A DNA stretch of 64,000 bases. Origin: Sinomicrobium kalidii. Its GTDB lineage: Bacteria; Bacteroidota; Bacteroidia; Flavobacteriales; Flavobacteriaceae. Under the pieces are notes generated by a model. That model was given only the letters and a program-made list of their open reading frames with translations, had not been told where the DNA came from and searched no databases. The first letter of the stretch is position 1, and each line of letters begins with the position of its first letter. The stretch is from contig NZ_CP089211.1 of NCBI RefSeq assembly GCF_021183825.1, positions 3,764,501-3,828,500 of the forward strand. The letters are read 5' to 3'. Below, one piece after another: positions 8,237-17,017 of the stretch. The position numbers were made by a program, and so were the translations under genes.

Positions 8237-8929
8237 ATGTGGATCAGAATAAAGGATATCAGTGTTAAACAAGTAAGTGCAGCACATTTAAAAAACCCGA
8301 GAAACCCGGGGGGGCCAATGGTACTCGATTTATTGCAAAGGGAAAGCAGAACCGCATTTACCGTACATAAAACGAAAAAAGTATTTCCCCGATACGTAGA
8401 AACCCCTGCAGGAATCCGTATTCCAAAGCGGAAGTGGTCGGGTGAAATGAAAGAATTTGCACAACAGGAACTGGCAAAAATACCGCCGCAAAAAGGAGTG
8501 CGTAAGCTAACCGTTTTCGGGTGGATTTTCTTTTTGTCTGCCTTTGGTCTGTTAGGATATCTCGTTTATGAAGGAATACAGGAACCGGCGCAACAAAGAG
8601 CCTATCAACAGGAAATGGCCGAAAAAGCAAAGCTGAATGAAGGCGATATTTACTTTGGCAATTTCACCAGATATAAACAGAAGGGAAGTCCCATGGGGGC
8701 AGATGTGAAGTTCGGTTGGTTTAAGGTGGTGAAAATAGAAGGCGATACCTATTTCATAGCTCCGGGTACGGATATGAGCAAATCTTCACAGCCGAAAGCA
8801 CAGATGAACAGCACTGATTTTGAGGTGGAGGGTGTAGCCGCCAAAGCAAAGGAACTGGAAGCGTATTCAAAACGGTTGATCTCGGAAGATGGTTTAACCG
8901 AGTTTTACCTGGGTGAAAGAAAAGAATGA
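8237..8929 (+). CDS. Hypothetical single-pass membrane protein
   Basis: 230 residues, ATG start 11 bases after the previous gene. A basic cytoplasmic N-terminal part (residues 1-88) is followed by one membrane helix (about 90-112, LTVFGWIFFLSAFGLLGYLVYEG) and a C-terminal domain (about 115-230) with GDIYFGNFTRYKQKGSPMGA and VKFGWFKVVKIEGDTYFIAP, probably beta-rich. With a basic N-terminus it would be N-in, C-out, so the C-terminal domain would face the periplasm. I recognise no family. It is in the same operon as the paralogue pair. Confidence 0.7.
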   Translation: MWIRIKDISVKQVSAAHLKNPRNPGGPMVLDLLQRESRTAFTVHKTKKVFPRYVETPAGIRIPKRKWSGEMKEFAQQELAKIPPQKGVRKLTVFGWIFFLSAFGLLGYLVYEGIQEPAQQRAYQQEMAEKAKLNEGDIYFGNFTRYKQKGSPMGADVKFGWFKVVKIEGDTYFIAPGTDMSKSSQPKAQMNSTDFEVEGVAAKAKELEAYSKRLISEDGLTEFYLGERKE

Positions 8930-9037
8930 GAAGCCGGGACGGGTTGGGAATATACACCGAATATCCGGATGTCGGTACTCCGGCAATCAGCTGATCTTTA
9001 AATCTCTAATTCTGTAAACCTCATAAAAAATGAAATC

Positions 9038-9442
9038 ATGAAAAAAAGTCTGAAAATTATCGCGATCCTGATCTTTTGCGGGATGATGCCCGTTTCCTGT
9101 GGCAACAGCAATACAAAAGATGTTTCCGGGGAACCTGAGTATGCGGAACTGGCCAATAACATCTTCTTTACCAACCAGCCGCTGTACTACTACAAATACA
9201 CAGACGGCAGCGGTATAAAAACCGGCTATTTTCTCAGCCCCGATCCTGCCGCCTCCGGTGGAGAAAAAGTGGAGGATATTCCTAAAGGCAGCCATATCAA
9301 GATTTCCAAAATATATGAAGTTACCGATGGCGATAGTAAAACCATCCGGATCACCGGAGAAATTATCCCTACGCCCACCACGGCACTGGAATACGAAATG
9401 GTCTGGACCAGGGATAAACCTGTTTTTGGGAGCCGGGAATAA
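9038..9442 (+). CDS. Small lipoprotein of unknown function
   Basis: 134 residues, ATG start. The signal peptide with lipobox PVSC puts the acylated cysteine at about residue 21. The mature part is about 110 residues, beta-rich, with no recognised domain (TNQPLYYYKYTDGSGIKTGY, IKISKIYEVTDGDSKTIRI). A gap of 108 bases separates it from the previous gene, but no promoter box is seen, so it is taken as the last gene of the run that starts at 4094. Module B follows 150 bases downstream. Confidence 0.72.
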   Translation: MKKSLKIIAILIFCGMMPVSCGNSNTKDVSGEPEYAELANNIFFTNQPLYYYKYTDGSGIKTGYFLSPDPAASGGEKVEDIPKGSHIKISKIYEVTDGDSKTIRITGEIIPTPTTALEYEMVWTRDKPVFGSRE

Positions 9443-9590
9443 ATATGCCGGAAAATAAGGCTTAAGACCTTAAACTGTCTAAGCCTGTCATCCGGATCAA
9501 TACAGGATGTAGCTACACTTCAAAAACAACATCCCGGGCTCATCACTTTAATATCGCCAAATACCGGACATCTGTCAATTTCACCGTGAT

Positions 9591-9700
9591 GTAGACGCTT
9601 TGTAGACGCCCTTCAAATGGCTTGTAGTCACTGTGTATGCGCTTAAACATTGCCGCCGGCCGGCGGTGCCCCTACTTTTGTTCCGGAAGTTTTTAACAGG
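9591..9700 (+). promoter_or_regulatory. Promoter module B: phased operator, -33/-7 promoter and leader box
   Basis: This is a second copy of module A without any length change over 110 bases. Half-sites lie at 9591 (GTAGACG), 9602 (GTAGACG), 9624 (GTAGTCA) and 9635 (GTATGC). Nine bases later comes TTG (9650-9652), then 20 bases, then -7 TACTTTTG (9673-9680), and leader box TTTTTAACAGG (9690-9700). The first 18 bases and 19 of the 20 bases at the end of the 50-base operator match module A exactly, while the 12 bases between do not. It drives the adhesin and PorP/SprF genes. Confidence 0.82.
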
Positions 9701-9731
9701 CCTCGATACAGGTCAAAACGATGTTCGGTAT

Positions 9732-12700
9732 ATGCATAAATTCTACTTCACTTTTCTTATAGCGTGTTTGGCGGGGGTGTTTGTTCAGGCACAAACCATT
9801 ATTCATGTTGCTCCTAAAGCACGGGGTACGGGCGATGGTTTGTCGTGGGAAAATGCAAGAAGTATTCAAAACGCCGTTAACAATGCTTCAGAGGATGATG
9901 AAATTTGGATACAAGCCGGCACGTATCATATTAGCGAAACCTTAAACCTCAACGTTTCGGATGTAAAACTCTTCGGCGGTTTTGACGGCACGGAAGAAAC
10001 TCGTGGTGACCGCGATTGGAAAACCAACAAAACCATTCTCGATGGCGGAGGTTCCACCCAGATACTGGTGGTAAACGAAGAAAATACGGCTTTTGACGAA
10101 ATAGAAAATATGGTGATAGACGGCATTCGGTTTAAGAACGGAAGATACACTGGTGCCGGTGCCGGAGGGGGTGCCCTTCACATAAACCCCAGTGATGAAA
10201 GCAACATCACCATCCGGAGTTGCCGTTTTAACAATAATTTTTCCGAAACAAACGGTGGTGCTCTTTACATTGTGGAAGAAGGCTATTCCTATGGGAAATT
10301 AGTGGTGAACAAATGCCAGTTCAGCAACAATACTGCCGAGGAAAGTGGCGGGGCTGTTTATGTACAGAACCGTTCCGATGTGCGTTTTACGTTCAAAAAT
10401 TCGGTCTTTACAAAAAACACCGCCAAACAATTCTACGGAGGGGCCATCCGTAAGTCTTCGGGAGGGAATGGAGTACCCTTTACCGTTCAAAACTGTAAAT
10501 TCGTGCAGAACGAAACGGGGGGGACCGGAGGTGCCCTGGGTTTAGAATTCTCCGATAGTGATGTGGTAGAGGGTTCAAGGTTTACAGCAAACAAAGCGCG
10601 CGACGGGGGAGCCATTGGAATTAGGGAAACCTTAACGATAAGAGACAATTATTTTAAAAATAATCAGGCAACAGTAAACGGTGGCGCTATACACACATAC
10701 AGCCATAGCACAACACTCTATGCCGAGCGTTGCCACTTTGTACAGAATACTGCCGGTGAAAACGGAGGCGCCATTTACAATGCCGGGAATACTATTGACA
10801 ATGAGAATATGACCATGGTAAATTCCCTGTTTCAGGGGAATGTGGCCCTTGTCAGGGGCGGGGCTATATACAACAACAACGGAGGATGGCTTAGCGTAGT
10901 GAACTGCACCTTTGTAAACAATAGCAATACGGCCGTTATATACGATTATTACGATTCCAACACAAAAATCTACAACTCCGTATTTTGGGACAATACCACG
11001 GAAAGGGAAGGGTATTACCCGGATATTAGCTCCGATTATTTCCCTGTATCAACCGACGTAACACTCGATGTAAGAAGAAACATCCTGCAAAAATACCCCG
11101 ACGGCACCGCTAATTTAATTATGGACCCGCTATTAACTGCCAATTTCCACCTGCAACCCGGAAGTCCTGCCATAGATGCAGGAGCAGCCGCACGTTTTAA
11201 CGAAGTTTCCCTAACCCGCGCTGCAAATACCACCGACCTTGGCGGAAATGACCGCCGCCAGGGAGAGAACATAGATATAGGTGCTTTTGAAGCAAAAGAA
11301 ACGGAAGGTGAGACCGAAATCATCCCCAATAACAATATCCTTTATGTAGATCAAAACGTAGATACTGCCGACCCCAACTATACCGACGCCGGCGACTCCT
11401 GGGAAAACGCCGTGGTAGAACTCCGCGATGCTTTAGACTGGGCACAGGACTGGGACGCCACAACAGATGGCGCCTTACAGATTTGGGTAGCTACAGGCAA
11501 CTACCGCCCCACCGGCGACCCCACCGACCGGGAAGCCACCTTTCAACTCGTCAGTGGCGTGGAAATCTATGGTGGTTTTGACGCTACGGAAACCGATTTG
11601 GACGAACGCGATTGGGAAAACAACGTGGCTGTTTTAAGCGGCGACATTGATGATAATGATGCTCAGGACATCATCACCGACCCGCAAAACCAAATACGGG
11701 GAGCCAACAGCTACAACGTAGTAACCGGCTCCGGTACGGACAATACAGCCGCGCTAAATGGATTTACCATTACCGGGGGATCTGATAATAGTGGGAGTAT
11801 CGATGGCGGTGGCGGTATTTTTATGGAGTCCGGCTCTCCTTCGCTTGGTTATCTAACCATTATCGGCAACCGGGCTACTGTTGCCCGCAATGGCGGAGGT
11901 GTTTTTATTACAGGCAGCAGCGCACCTACGATTACCCATTCCCGGTTTACTCACAACTTTTCAGGTTTTCGCGGAGGTGGGATTATAAACAACGGCGGCA
12001 CGCTCATCATGGCCTATTGTACTATCTCCGGAAATATGAGTAACTCCCGCGGAGGAGGTGTTAGTAATGCCGGAACCCTTGAAATGATGAACTGCCTTAT
12101 ATTTAATAATGAAACCGGATCAGCAGGCGGCGGGATTAGTAATTTCGGTGGTGGAACTCTTACTCTGACCAATTGTACCGTAACAGAAAATACAGCAAAC
12201 AGCCCGGATTATGGTGGTGGCGGGATTAATAACCAGGGGACCCTCACGCTGAATAACAGTATCCTTTGGGGCAATGAGGCTCCCCTTGTTGGTAAGGAAT
12301 TTAGGACTATAGGTACGGCCACGTTTTCCCACAGTCTTTACGCCGACAGTGCTTACGATGTTGCCGGTACCATAACCGACAACGGTGGCAACCTAAACGC
12401 AGATCCGCTCTTTACCGACCCCGCCAATGATGACTATAGCCTCCAATCCGGGAGCCCCGCCATAGACACGGGCGACAATAGCCTCTATACCGCTGCTGGC
12501 GGAGACTTACAAAACGATTTGGATTTGGCCGGCAATCCGCGGGTGTTTGATTACGCCAACGGGAGCATTATCGATATGGGCGTTTTTGAAGCTGAATTTT
12601 CAGATCCGCCACCCTTAGCGTGTGCCTTTATCGAAAATCTGACAGATGGAGCCGACGGTATTTCGCTTGATACAAACATTACCTGGGGCGCAGTTGAGGG

Positions 12701-14948
12701 AGCTACCGGCTATCACCTTTCTATCCGTACCAATGAGGAAATAATTTATGAAGAAAACACGAGCGACACCATATTCACCCCGGAAAATGGATTGGAAGAA
12801 GGCACAACCTATTACGTCAGCGTAATACCTTATAACGAAAACGGCAGTGAGGCAGAAGGCTGTGATGAAATCAGTTTTACTACAGAAACGCTGACACCTC
12901 CTGATTGTGCTGTGATCACCACGCCTGTAAATGGAACTACCTATCCCGCTTACGAGGGAATCGGATGGGAAAGTGTGGAAGGAGCCGACGGCTACCGGAT
13001 TTATATGGGCACTACTCCGGGGGGTACGGATGTAGCGAATGGACTGGAACACGGGGAGGATTTTGAAGACCCTGAGTGGGGGACCTATTACCTTAAGGTA
13101 ATTCCTTATAACGAAGCAGGCGAGGCTACGGGTTGTGAAGAGATTAGTTTTTCGATAGTGGAACCGACGCCTCTTCCCCCCGGCTGTACCACGATAACTT
13201 CTCCGGCAAACGGAGACACGGATGTTCCGCTTGATTCGGAAATCACCTGGGATGCGGTTGAAGACGCTTCCGGTTATTACATTTCTGTAAGAACCGGTGC
13301 CGGCGATATTGTGGTCAACGAAGAGCCAGTAACCGGAACCAGTTATAACCCTGCAACCGATTTTAAAGAGAACACTACCTACCACGTCAGTGTAGTACCT
13401 TTTAACGATAACGGAGCAGCAACTGGTTGTGATGAAATCCGTTTTACCACAGAAACCCTGCCAATACCACTACCGGTTTGTACCACGATGATTTCCCCGG
13501 CAAATGGCGATACGGGCATTGCGCTTGATACGGAAATTACCTGGGAAGAAGTTGCCAATGCCGACGAGTACTACATTTCCATAGGGACTACTTCCGGTGG
13601 CACGGATATTGTAAATCACGAATCCGTAACCGGAACAACCTATATCCCGGAGGTCGGTCTGGAAGAAAATACCACCTATTTCATAATTGTCACTCCGTAC
13701 AATGATGAGGGAAGTGCCGAGGATTGCACCGAAATCAGTTTTACTACGGAAACTTTACCGAAACCACCAGACTGTACCACGATGTACCGTCCCGTTAACG
13801 GTGCTACGAATGTCCCTGTTTCTGCCGCAATAAGCTGGAATGCTGTTCCCGAAGCCGACGGTTATTACCTTACCGTGGGAACAACATCCGGCGGTACGGA
13901 CCTTGTAGATAACGAAGACGTGGGCGACACCACGGTTTACGATTTGGTCAACGACCTGCCCGGGAGTACTGAAATTTACGTAAGCGTAGTTCCGTACAAC
14001 ACCGAAGGAGAGGCCGAAAACTGTCAGGAAGAAAGCTTTACTACGAAAGCACTTGCAACACCGCCGGATTGCACAACCATCATAAGTCCTGCTAATGGCG
14101 AATCCGATGTTGCTATAGCTACCGATATATCCTGGAACACCATAGCTGATGCCGACGGGTACCGTATTTCGATAGGTACCACTGCCGGGGGGTCGGAGAT
14201 CGTCGACCATCAGCAGGTGTCCGGGAATTCTTTTACCCCGGTTGCCGAACTGGATGAGAACACGACTTATTATGTAAGGGTAGTCCCGTACAATGCGGAG
14301 GGGAGTGCTGCGGGGTGTGATGAGATCAGTTTTACTACGGAAACACTGCCGGCAGCTCCTGGTTGCACAACCATAACAAGTCCGATCGATGGCGAATCCG
14401 ATGTCGCTATAGCTACCGATATATCCTGGAACACCATAGCTGATGCCGACGGATACTACATTTCCATAGGAACTGCTCCCGGTGGAACGGACGTAGTGAA
14501 CAACCGGTCAGTAACAGGAACGACATTTAGTCCGCCTGTCGATCTTGATGGTAACATGGTTTACTACGTATCTGTAGTTCCCTACAACGTTCAGGGCAGT
14601 GCTACGGGATGCACAGGGATTCGTTTTACCACCAGGGCGGCGGATGTCGATATAAATAAAACCAAATATGGATTTTCCCCTAACGGCGACGGGAACAACG
14701 ATTTCTGGAAAATAGAAGGAATAGAAAACTATCCTGATAATACGGTTTCCGTATATAACAGGTGGGGAGATATGGTGTTCCGGGTACAGGAGTATGACAA
14801 TCATTCCAATGTGTTCAGGGGACAGGCCAACAAGCTCACCGGATTAGGTGCGGGCAAGTTACCTTCGGGGACTTATTTCTTTGATGTTCAGTTTCGGGAA
14901 GGGGATGAGGTGAAAACAGTGAAAGGATTTGTGGTTATAAAACGTTGA
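9732..14948 (+). CDS. Large T9SS-exported surface adhesin: beta-helix, seven FN3-like repeats, type B sorting domain
   Basis: 1738 residues from ATG 9732, chosen because a good signal peptide (MHKFYFTFLIACLAGVFVQAQ split at about residue 20) starts there; an upstream in-frame ATG lies inside the operator block. Parts: two successive right-handed beta-helix modules (about 22-530 and 534-955), each opening with an IIHV/ILYV strand, a GDGLSWENA/GDSWENA motif and a GGFDGTE/GGFDATE motif; seven fibronectin-III-like repeats of about 97 residues (about 958-1637), each with one cysteine near its start and one near its end; and a C-terminal gliding-motility type B sorting domain (about 1640-1738, YGFSPNGDGNNDFWKIEGIE, VYNRWGDMVF, PSGTYFFDV). 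Type B domains send proteins through the T9SS, usually with a PorP/SprF partner, which is the next gene. Probable role: surface adhesin or polymer-binding filament. Confidence 0.9.
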   Translation: MHKFYFTFLIACLAGVFVQAQTIIHVAPKARGTGDGLSWENARSIQNAVNNASEDDEIWIQAGTYHISETLNLNVSDVKLFGGFDGTEETRGDRDWKTNKTILDGGGSTQILVVNEENTAFDEIENMVIDGIRFKNGRYTGAGAGGGALHINPSDESNITIRSCRFNNNFSETNGGALYIVEEGYSYGKLVVNKCQFSNNTAEESGGAVYVQNRSDVRFTFKNSVFTKNTAKQFYGGAIRKSSGGNGVPFTVQNCKFVQNETGGTGGALGLEFSDSDVVEGSRFTANKARDGGAIGIRETLTIRDNYFKNNQATVNGGAIHTYSHSTTLYAERCHFVQNTAGENGGAIYNAGNTIDNENMTMVNSLFQGNVALVRGGAIYNNNGGWLSVVNCTFVNNSNTAVIYDYYDSNTKIYNSVFWDNTTEREGYYPDISSDYFPVSTDVTLDVRRNILQKYPDGTANLIMDPLLTANFHLQPGSPAIDAGAAARFNEVSLTRAANTTDLGGNDRRQGENIDIGAFEAKETEGETEIIPNNNILYVDQNVDTADPNYTDAGDSWENAVVELRDALDWAQDWDATTDGALQIWVATGNYRPTGDPTDREATFQLVSGVEIYGGFDATETDLDERDWENNVAVLSGDIDDNDAQDIITDPQNQIRGANSYNVVTGSGTDNTAALNGFTITGGSDNSGSIDGGGGIFMESGSPSLGYLTIIGNRATVARNGGGVFITGSSAPTITHSRFTHNFSGFRGGGIINNGGTLIMAYCTISGNMSNSRGGGVSNAGTLEMMNCLIFNNETGSAGGGISNFGGGTLTLTNCTVTENTANSPDYGGGGINNQGTLTLNNSILWGNEAPLVGKEFRTIGTATFSHSLYADSAYDVAGTITDNGGNLNADPLFTDPANDDYSLQSGSPAIDTGDNSLYTAAGGDLQNDLDLAGNPRVFDYANGSIIDMGVFEAEFSDPPPLACAFIENLTDGADGISLDTNITWGAVEGATGYHLSIRTNEEIIYEENTSDTIFTPENGLEEGTTYYVSVIPYNENGSEAEGCDEISFTTETLTPPDCAVITTPVNGTTYPAYEGIGWESVEGADGYRIYMGTTPGGTDVANGLEHGEDFEDPEWGTYYLKVIPYNEAGEATGCEEISFSIVEPTPLPPGCTTITSPANGDTDVPLDSEITWDAVEDASGYYISVRTGAGDIVVNEEPVTGTSYNPATDFKENTTYHVSVVPFNDNGAATGCDEIRFTTETLPIPLPVCTTMISPANGDTGIALDTEITWEEVANADEYYISIGTTSGGTDIVNHESVTGTTYIPEVGLEENTTYFIIVTPYNDEGSAEDCTEISFTTETLPKPPDCTTMYRPVNGATNVPVSAAISWNAVPEADGYYLTVGTTSGGTDLVDNEDVGDTTVYDLVNDLPGSTEIYVSVVPYNTEGEAENCQEESFTTKALATPPDCTTIISPANGESDVAIATDISWNTIADADGYRISIGTTAGGSEIVDHQQVSGNSFTPVAELDENTTYYVRVVPYNAEGSAAGCDEISFTTETLPAAPGCTTITSPIDGESDVAIATDISWNTIADADGYYISIGTAPGGTDVVNNRSVTGTTFSPPVDLDGNMVYYVSVVPYNVQGSATGCTGIRFTTRAADVDINKTKYGFSPNGDGNNDFWKIEGIENYPDNTVSVYNRWGDMVFRVQEYDNHSNVFRGQANKLTGLGAGKLPSGTYFFDVQFREGDEVKTVKGFVVIKR
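12607..14640 (+). repeat. Seven tandem FN3-type coding repeats in the adhesin gene
   Basis: The repeat unit is about 290 bases. Most repeats diverge at DNA level, but 14097-14157 and 14391-14451 (294 bases = 98 codons apart) are almost identical, which indicates a recent unit duplication. Confidence 0.8.
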
Positions 14949-14949
14949 G

Positions 14950-15867
14950 ATGAAAAACAGGATGATATCTATTTTTACATGGTGTTTTGTGATATGCGGA
15001 GGATATTTAGCTTTAGCGCAGCAAACGGCTTTGTTTCCCGAATATAACTACAATCCTTTTATTATCAACTCCGCTTATGCGGGAATGGCCCCGGGACCCG
15101 AAGCCACCCTGAGTCATTACGGGTATATCAATAACATAGCAGGAAGCCCGAAAAGCTATGCCCTGAGTTTTCATTCGCCCGTATCCCATGGCAAAATGGG
15201 GCTTGGAGCCGCATTCTCCCGAGATAAGATAGGAGTGACGACGAACACCAATGCCTTTGCAGCGTATTCGTATAAACTGTTTTTCGACTATAAAAGCGAT
15301 CGTCCCGACTGGCAGATCTACGATCAACACGTACTTTCGTTCGGGCTCACTGCCGGGGTGCATCAACTCAGCGATAACCTGCTGGAGCTGGGAATAGCGG
15401 ACGATCCTGAATTTTCAGAAAACATCAATGCGACCATACCCGTGGTTGGTGTTGGCTTTTTATACAACTGTGCCGACTTTTATGTGGGGATTTCCGCCCC
15501 CAATATCCTGGGTGATAAGCTGGCTTCGAGAGATGACCTGAACCTGTCGAATCCTGTTTATGGTTATATGGGATACCGTTTTTTTGCAAACCGGTTCGAC
15601 AGGATTGTGATCAAGCCCAGTGTGTTGTTAAAATATGAAGACGGGGCTCCCATGCAAGTCGATGTAAATCTGGCCACGAGTTTCAGTAACAAATTTGAGA
15701 TCGGGGCGGGGTACCGGAGTCGTTCTTCCCTGAACTTCCTGGCGGGAATCTACCTGTTCAGGCATTTCAGGTTTGTTTATCACTATAACGTAGGGCTTAA
15801 AAATTCTTTGTTAGGGAACAGTCACGGAATTGCCCTGTCGTATTCTTTTGGGAATGCGTATTTTTAG
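14950..15867 (+). CDS. PorP/SprF family type IX secretion membrane protein
   Basis: 305 residues, ATG one base after the adhesin stop codon, so the pair is co-translated. A signal peptide ends at about residue 24 (YLALAQQ), followed by an outer-membrane beta-barrel of the PorP/SprF family. Marks are the N-terminal PEYNYNPFIINSAYAGM, SYALSFHSPV, GLGAAFSRDKIG and the C-terminal strand ending in aromatic residues (SYSFGNAYF). Members sit beside type B sorting-domain proteins and are needed for their export or surface attachment (SprF for SprB in Flavobacterium johnsoniae). Here it is surely the dedicated partner of the adhesin just upstream. Confidence 0.93.
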   Translation: MKNRMISIFTWCFVICGGYLALAQQTALFPEYNYNPFIINSAYAGMAPGPEATLSHYGYINNIAGSPKSYALSFHSPVSHGKMGLGAAFSRDKIGVTTNTNAFAAYSYKLFFDYKSDRPDWQIYDQHVLSFGLTAGVHQLSDNLLELGIADDPEFSENINATIPVVGVGFLYNCADFYVGISAPNILGDKLASRDDLNLSNPVYGYMGYRFFANRFDRIVIKPSVLLKYEDGAPMQVDVNLATSFSNKFEIGAGYRSRSSLNFLAGIYLFRHFRFVYHYNVGLKNSLLGNSHGIALSYSFGNAYF

Positions 15868-15971
15868 CGGAAAAGGAATGAACCGGTCATATCGGGAGAG
15901 AAGGGGAGCTGAATTTCGGGATGATGATGATCCTCAACAATGATCTGCAGGGCATTTAACCAGTAATACAG

Positions 15972-16772
15972 ATGAACATGAAAGATTGGATAACCGTATT
16001 GACATTAACATATCCGCATGAAGCACATCTTGTAAAAGTAAAACTTGAATCTGAGGGTATTGAGGTTCAGTTGATAGATGAAATGACTGTACAGGTCCAT
16101 AATTTCTATTCGAATGCGATCGGTGGCATAAAACTATCGGTAAGAAAAGCAGATTTTCAGAGGGCCCGGCAAATCCTCATGGACCACAGTTATATTGAAC
16201 CTGAAGAGCGGACAGAAAACAGGTTTTTAAACTGGTTTGACAGGTGTACAGCCGGATTTCCTTGGATTGGCAAGACGGCTTTGGGAGTCAGGCTGCTCAT
16301 TTTTATAACGATAATATTCAGTATAGCTGCAATCCTGATCGTTTCGTTGTCAACGCCGTCAAAACTGGAGCGATTGACTGAAAATATATGGTGTGTTGAT
16401 ACCATTCACTATAAAGGACAGGTATTGGGCTCAAATTCGACGGGATCAAATGCGGAGAGTGATTATTTTAATTGTTCAGGGACTATGGAGTTTCGTAAAA
16501 ACGGGGTAGCTATTTTCTCTGAAACTGATTCAAATGAGGATGGATATAGCTGGGAATTAAAAAATGATAGTTTGGTAATTTCAGAAAGGAATGTCAATAA
16601 CGATCATTCTCCGGGCAATAGCCATGAGATTGCGGAGGGGGACAGGAATTCGGAGAAACCAAAATACCATGGGGTTTATGCGTTGGATATTAAAGACAAT
16701 ACGATAAAAATCCAATCAAACGACCTCACCGTTATCGGCAGAATCCTTGGAGTCAATATCTGGATTCAATGA
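15972..16772 (+). CDS. DUF2007-domain membrane protein
   Basis: 266 residues, ATG start. The N-terminal 70 residues match the DUF2007 'putative signal transducing' fold (VLTLTYPHEAHLVKVKLESE, IGGIKLSVRKADFQRARQIL), a PII-like ferredoxin fold of unknown ligand. One membrane helix follows at about residues 110-130 (LLIFITIIFSIAAILIVSL). The last 130 residues form a beta-rich domain (MEFRKNGVAIFSETDSNEDG, SWELKNDSLVISERN), reminiscent of lipocalin-like stress proteins, probably on the far side of the membrane. It is 104 bases from the PorP/SprF gene; no operator half-sites are seen before it, so membership in that unit is uncertain. Confidence 0.8.
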   Translation: MNMKDWITVLTLTYPHEAHLVKVKLESEGIEVQLIDEMTVQVHNFYSNAIGGIKLSVRKADFQRARQILMDHSYIEPEERTENRFLNWFDRCTAGFPWIGKTALGVRLLIFITIIFSIAAILIVSLSTPSKLERLTENIWCVDTIHYKGQVLGSNSTGSNAESDYFNCSGTMEFRKNGVAIFSETDSNEDGYSWELKNDSLVISERNVNNDHSPGNSHEIAEGDRNSEKPKYHGVYALDIKDNTIKIQSNDLTVIGRILGVNIWIQ

Positions 16773-17017
16773 CAAATGGATGGTAACATGGTGGTTTCTA
16801 AAAAAGTAAGAGGAAGCAATGCTCCCTTTGTTTCACTTGATTTGTGCGATTGGCAGAATAATTTTCGAACCATTTTATGCAGGATTTGAAGAAATTGGCG
16901 GTCAGGAAAGTTGGGGAACTTTAAAACTTCTCACCATATGGCAACGAATGAAATATTATGTTCACGATAGATTTTTATAAAAATCATATGGATTATTGTA
17001 ATGAAACTATATTGTTT

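Noticed and set aside
9633..9731. Upstream ATG start for the adhesin gene at 9633
   Set aside because: It lies inside the operator block and upstream of the -7 box, and would bury the signal peptide; ATG 9732 fits both.
12615..13385. 256-codon minus-strand open frame under the adhesin FN3 repeats
   Set aside because: It is antisense to clear FN3 coding sequence, has no family features, and its openness follows from the repeated codon pattern on the other strand.
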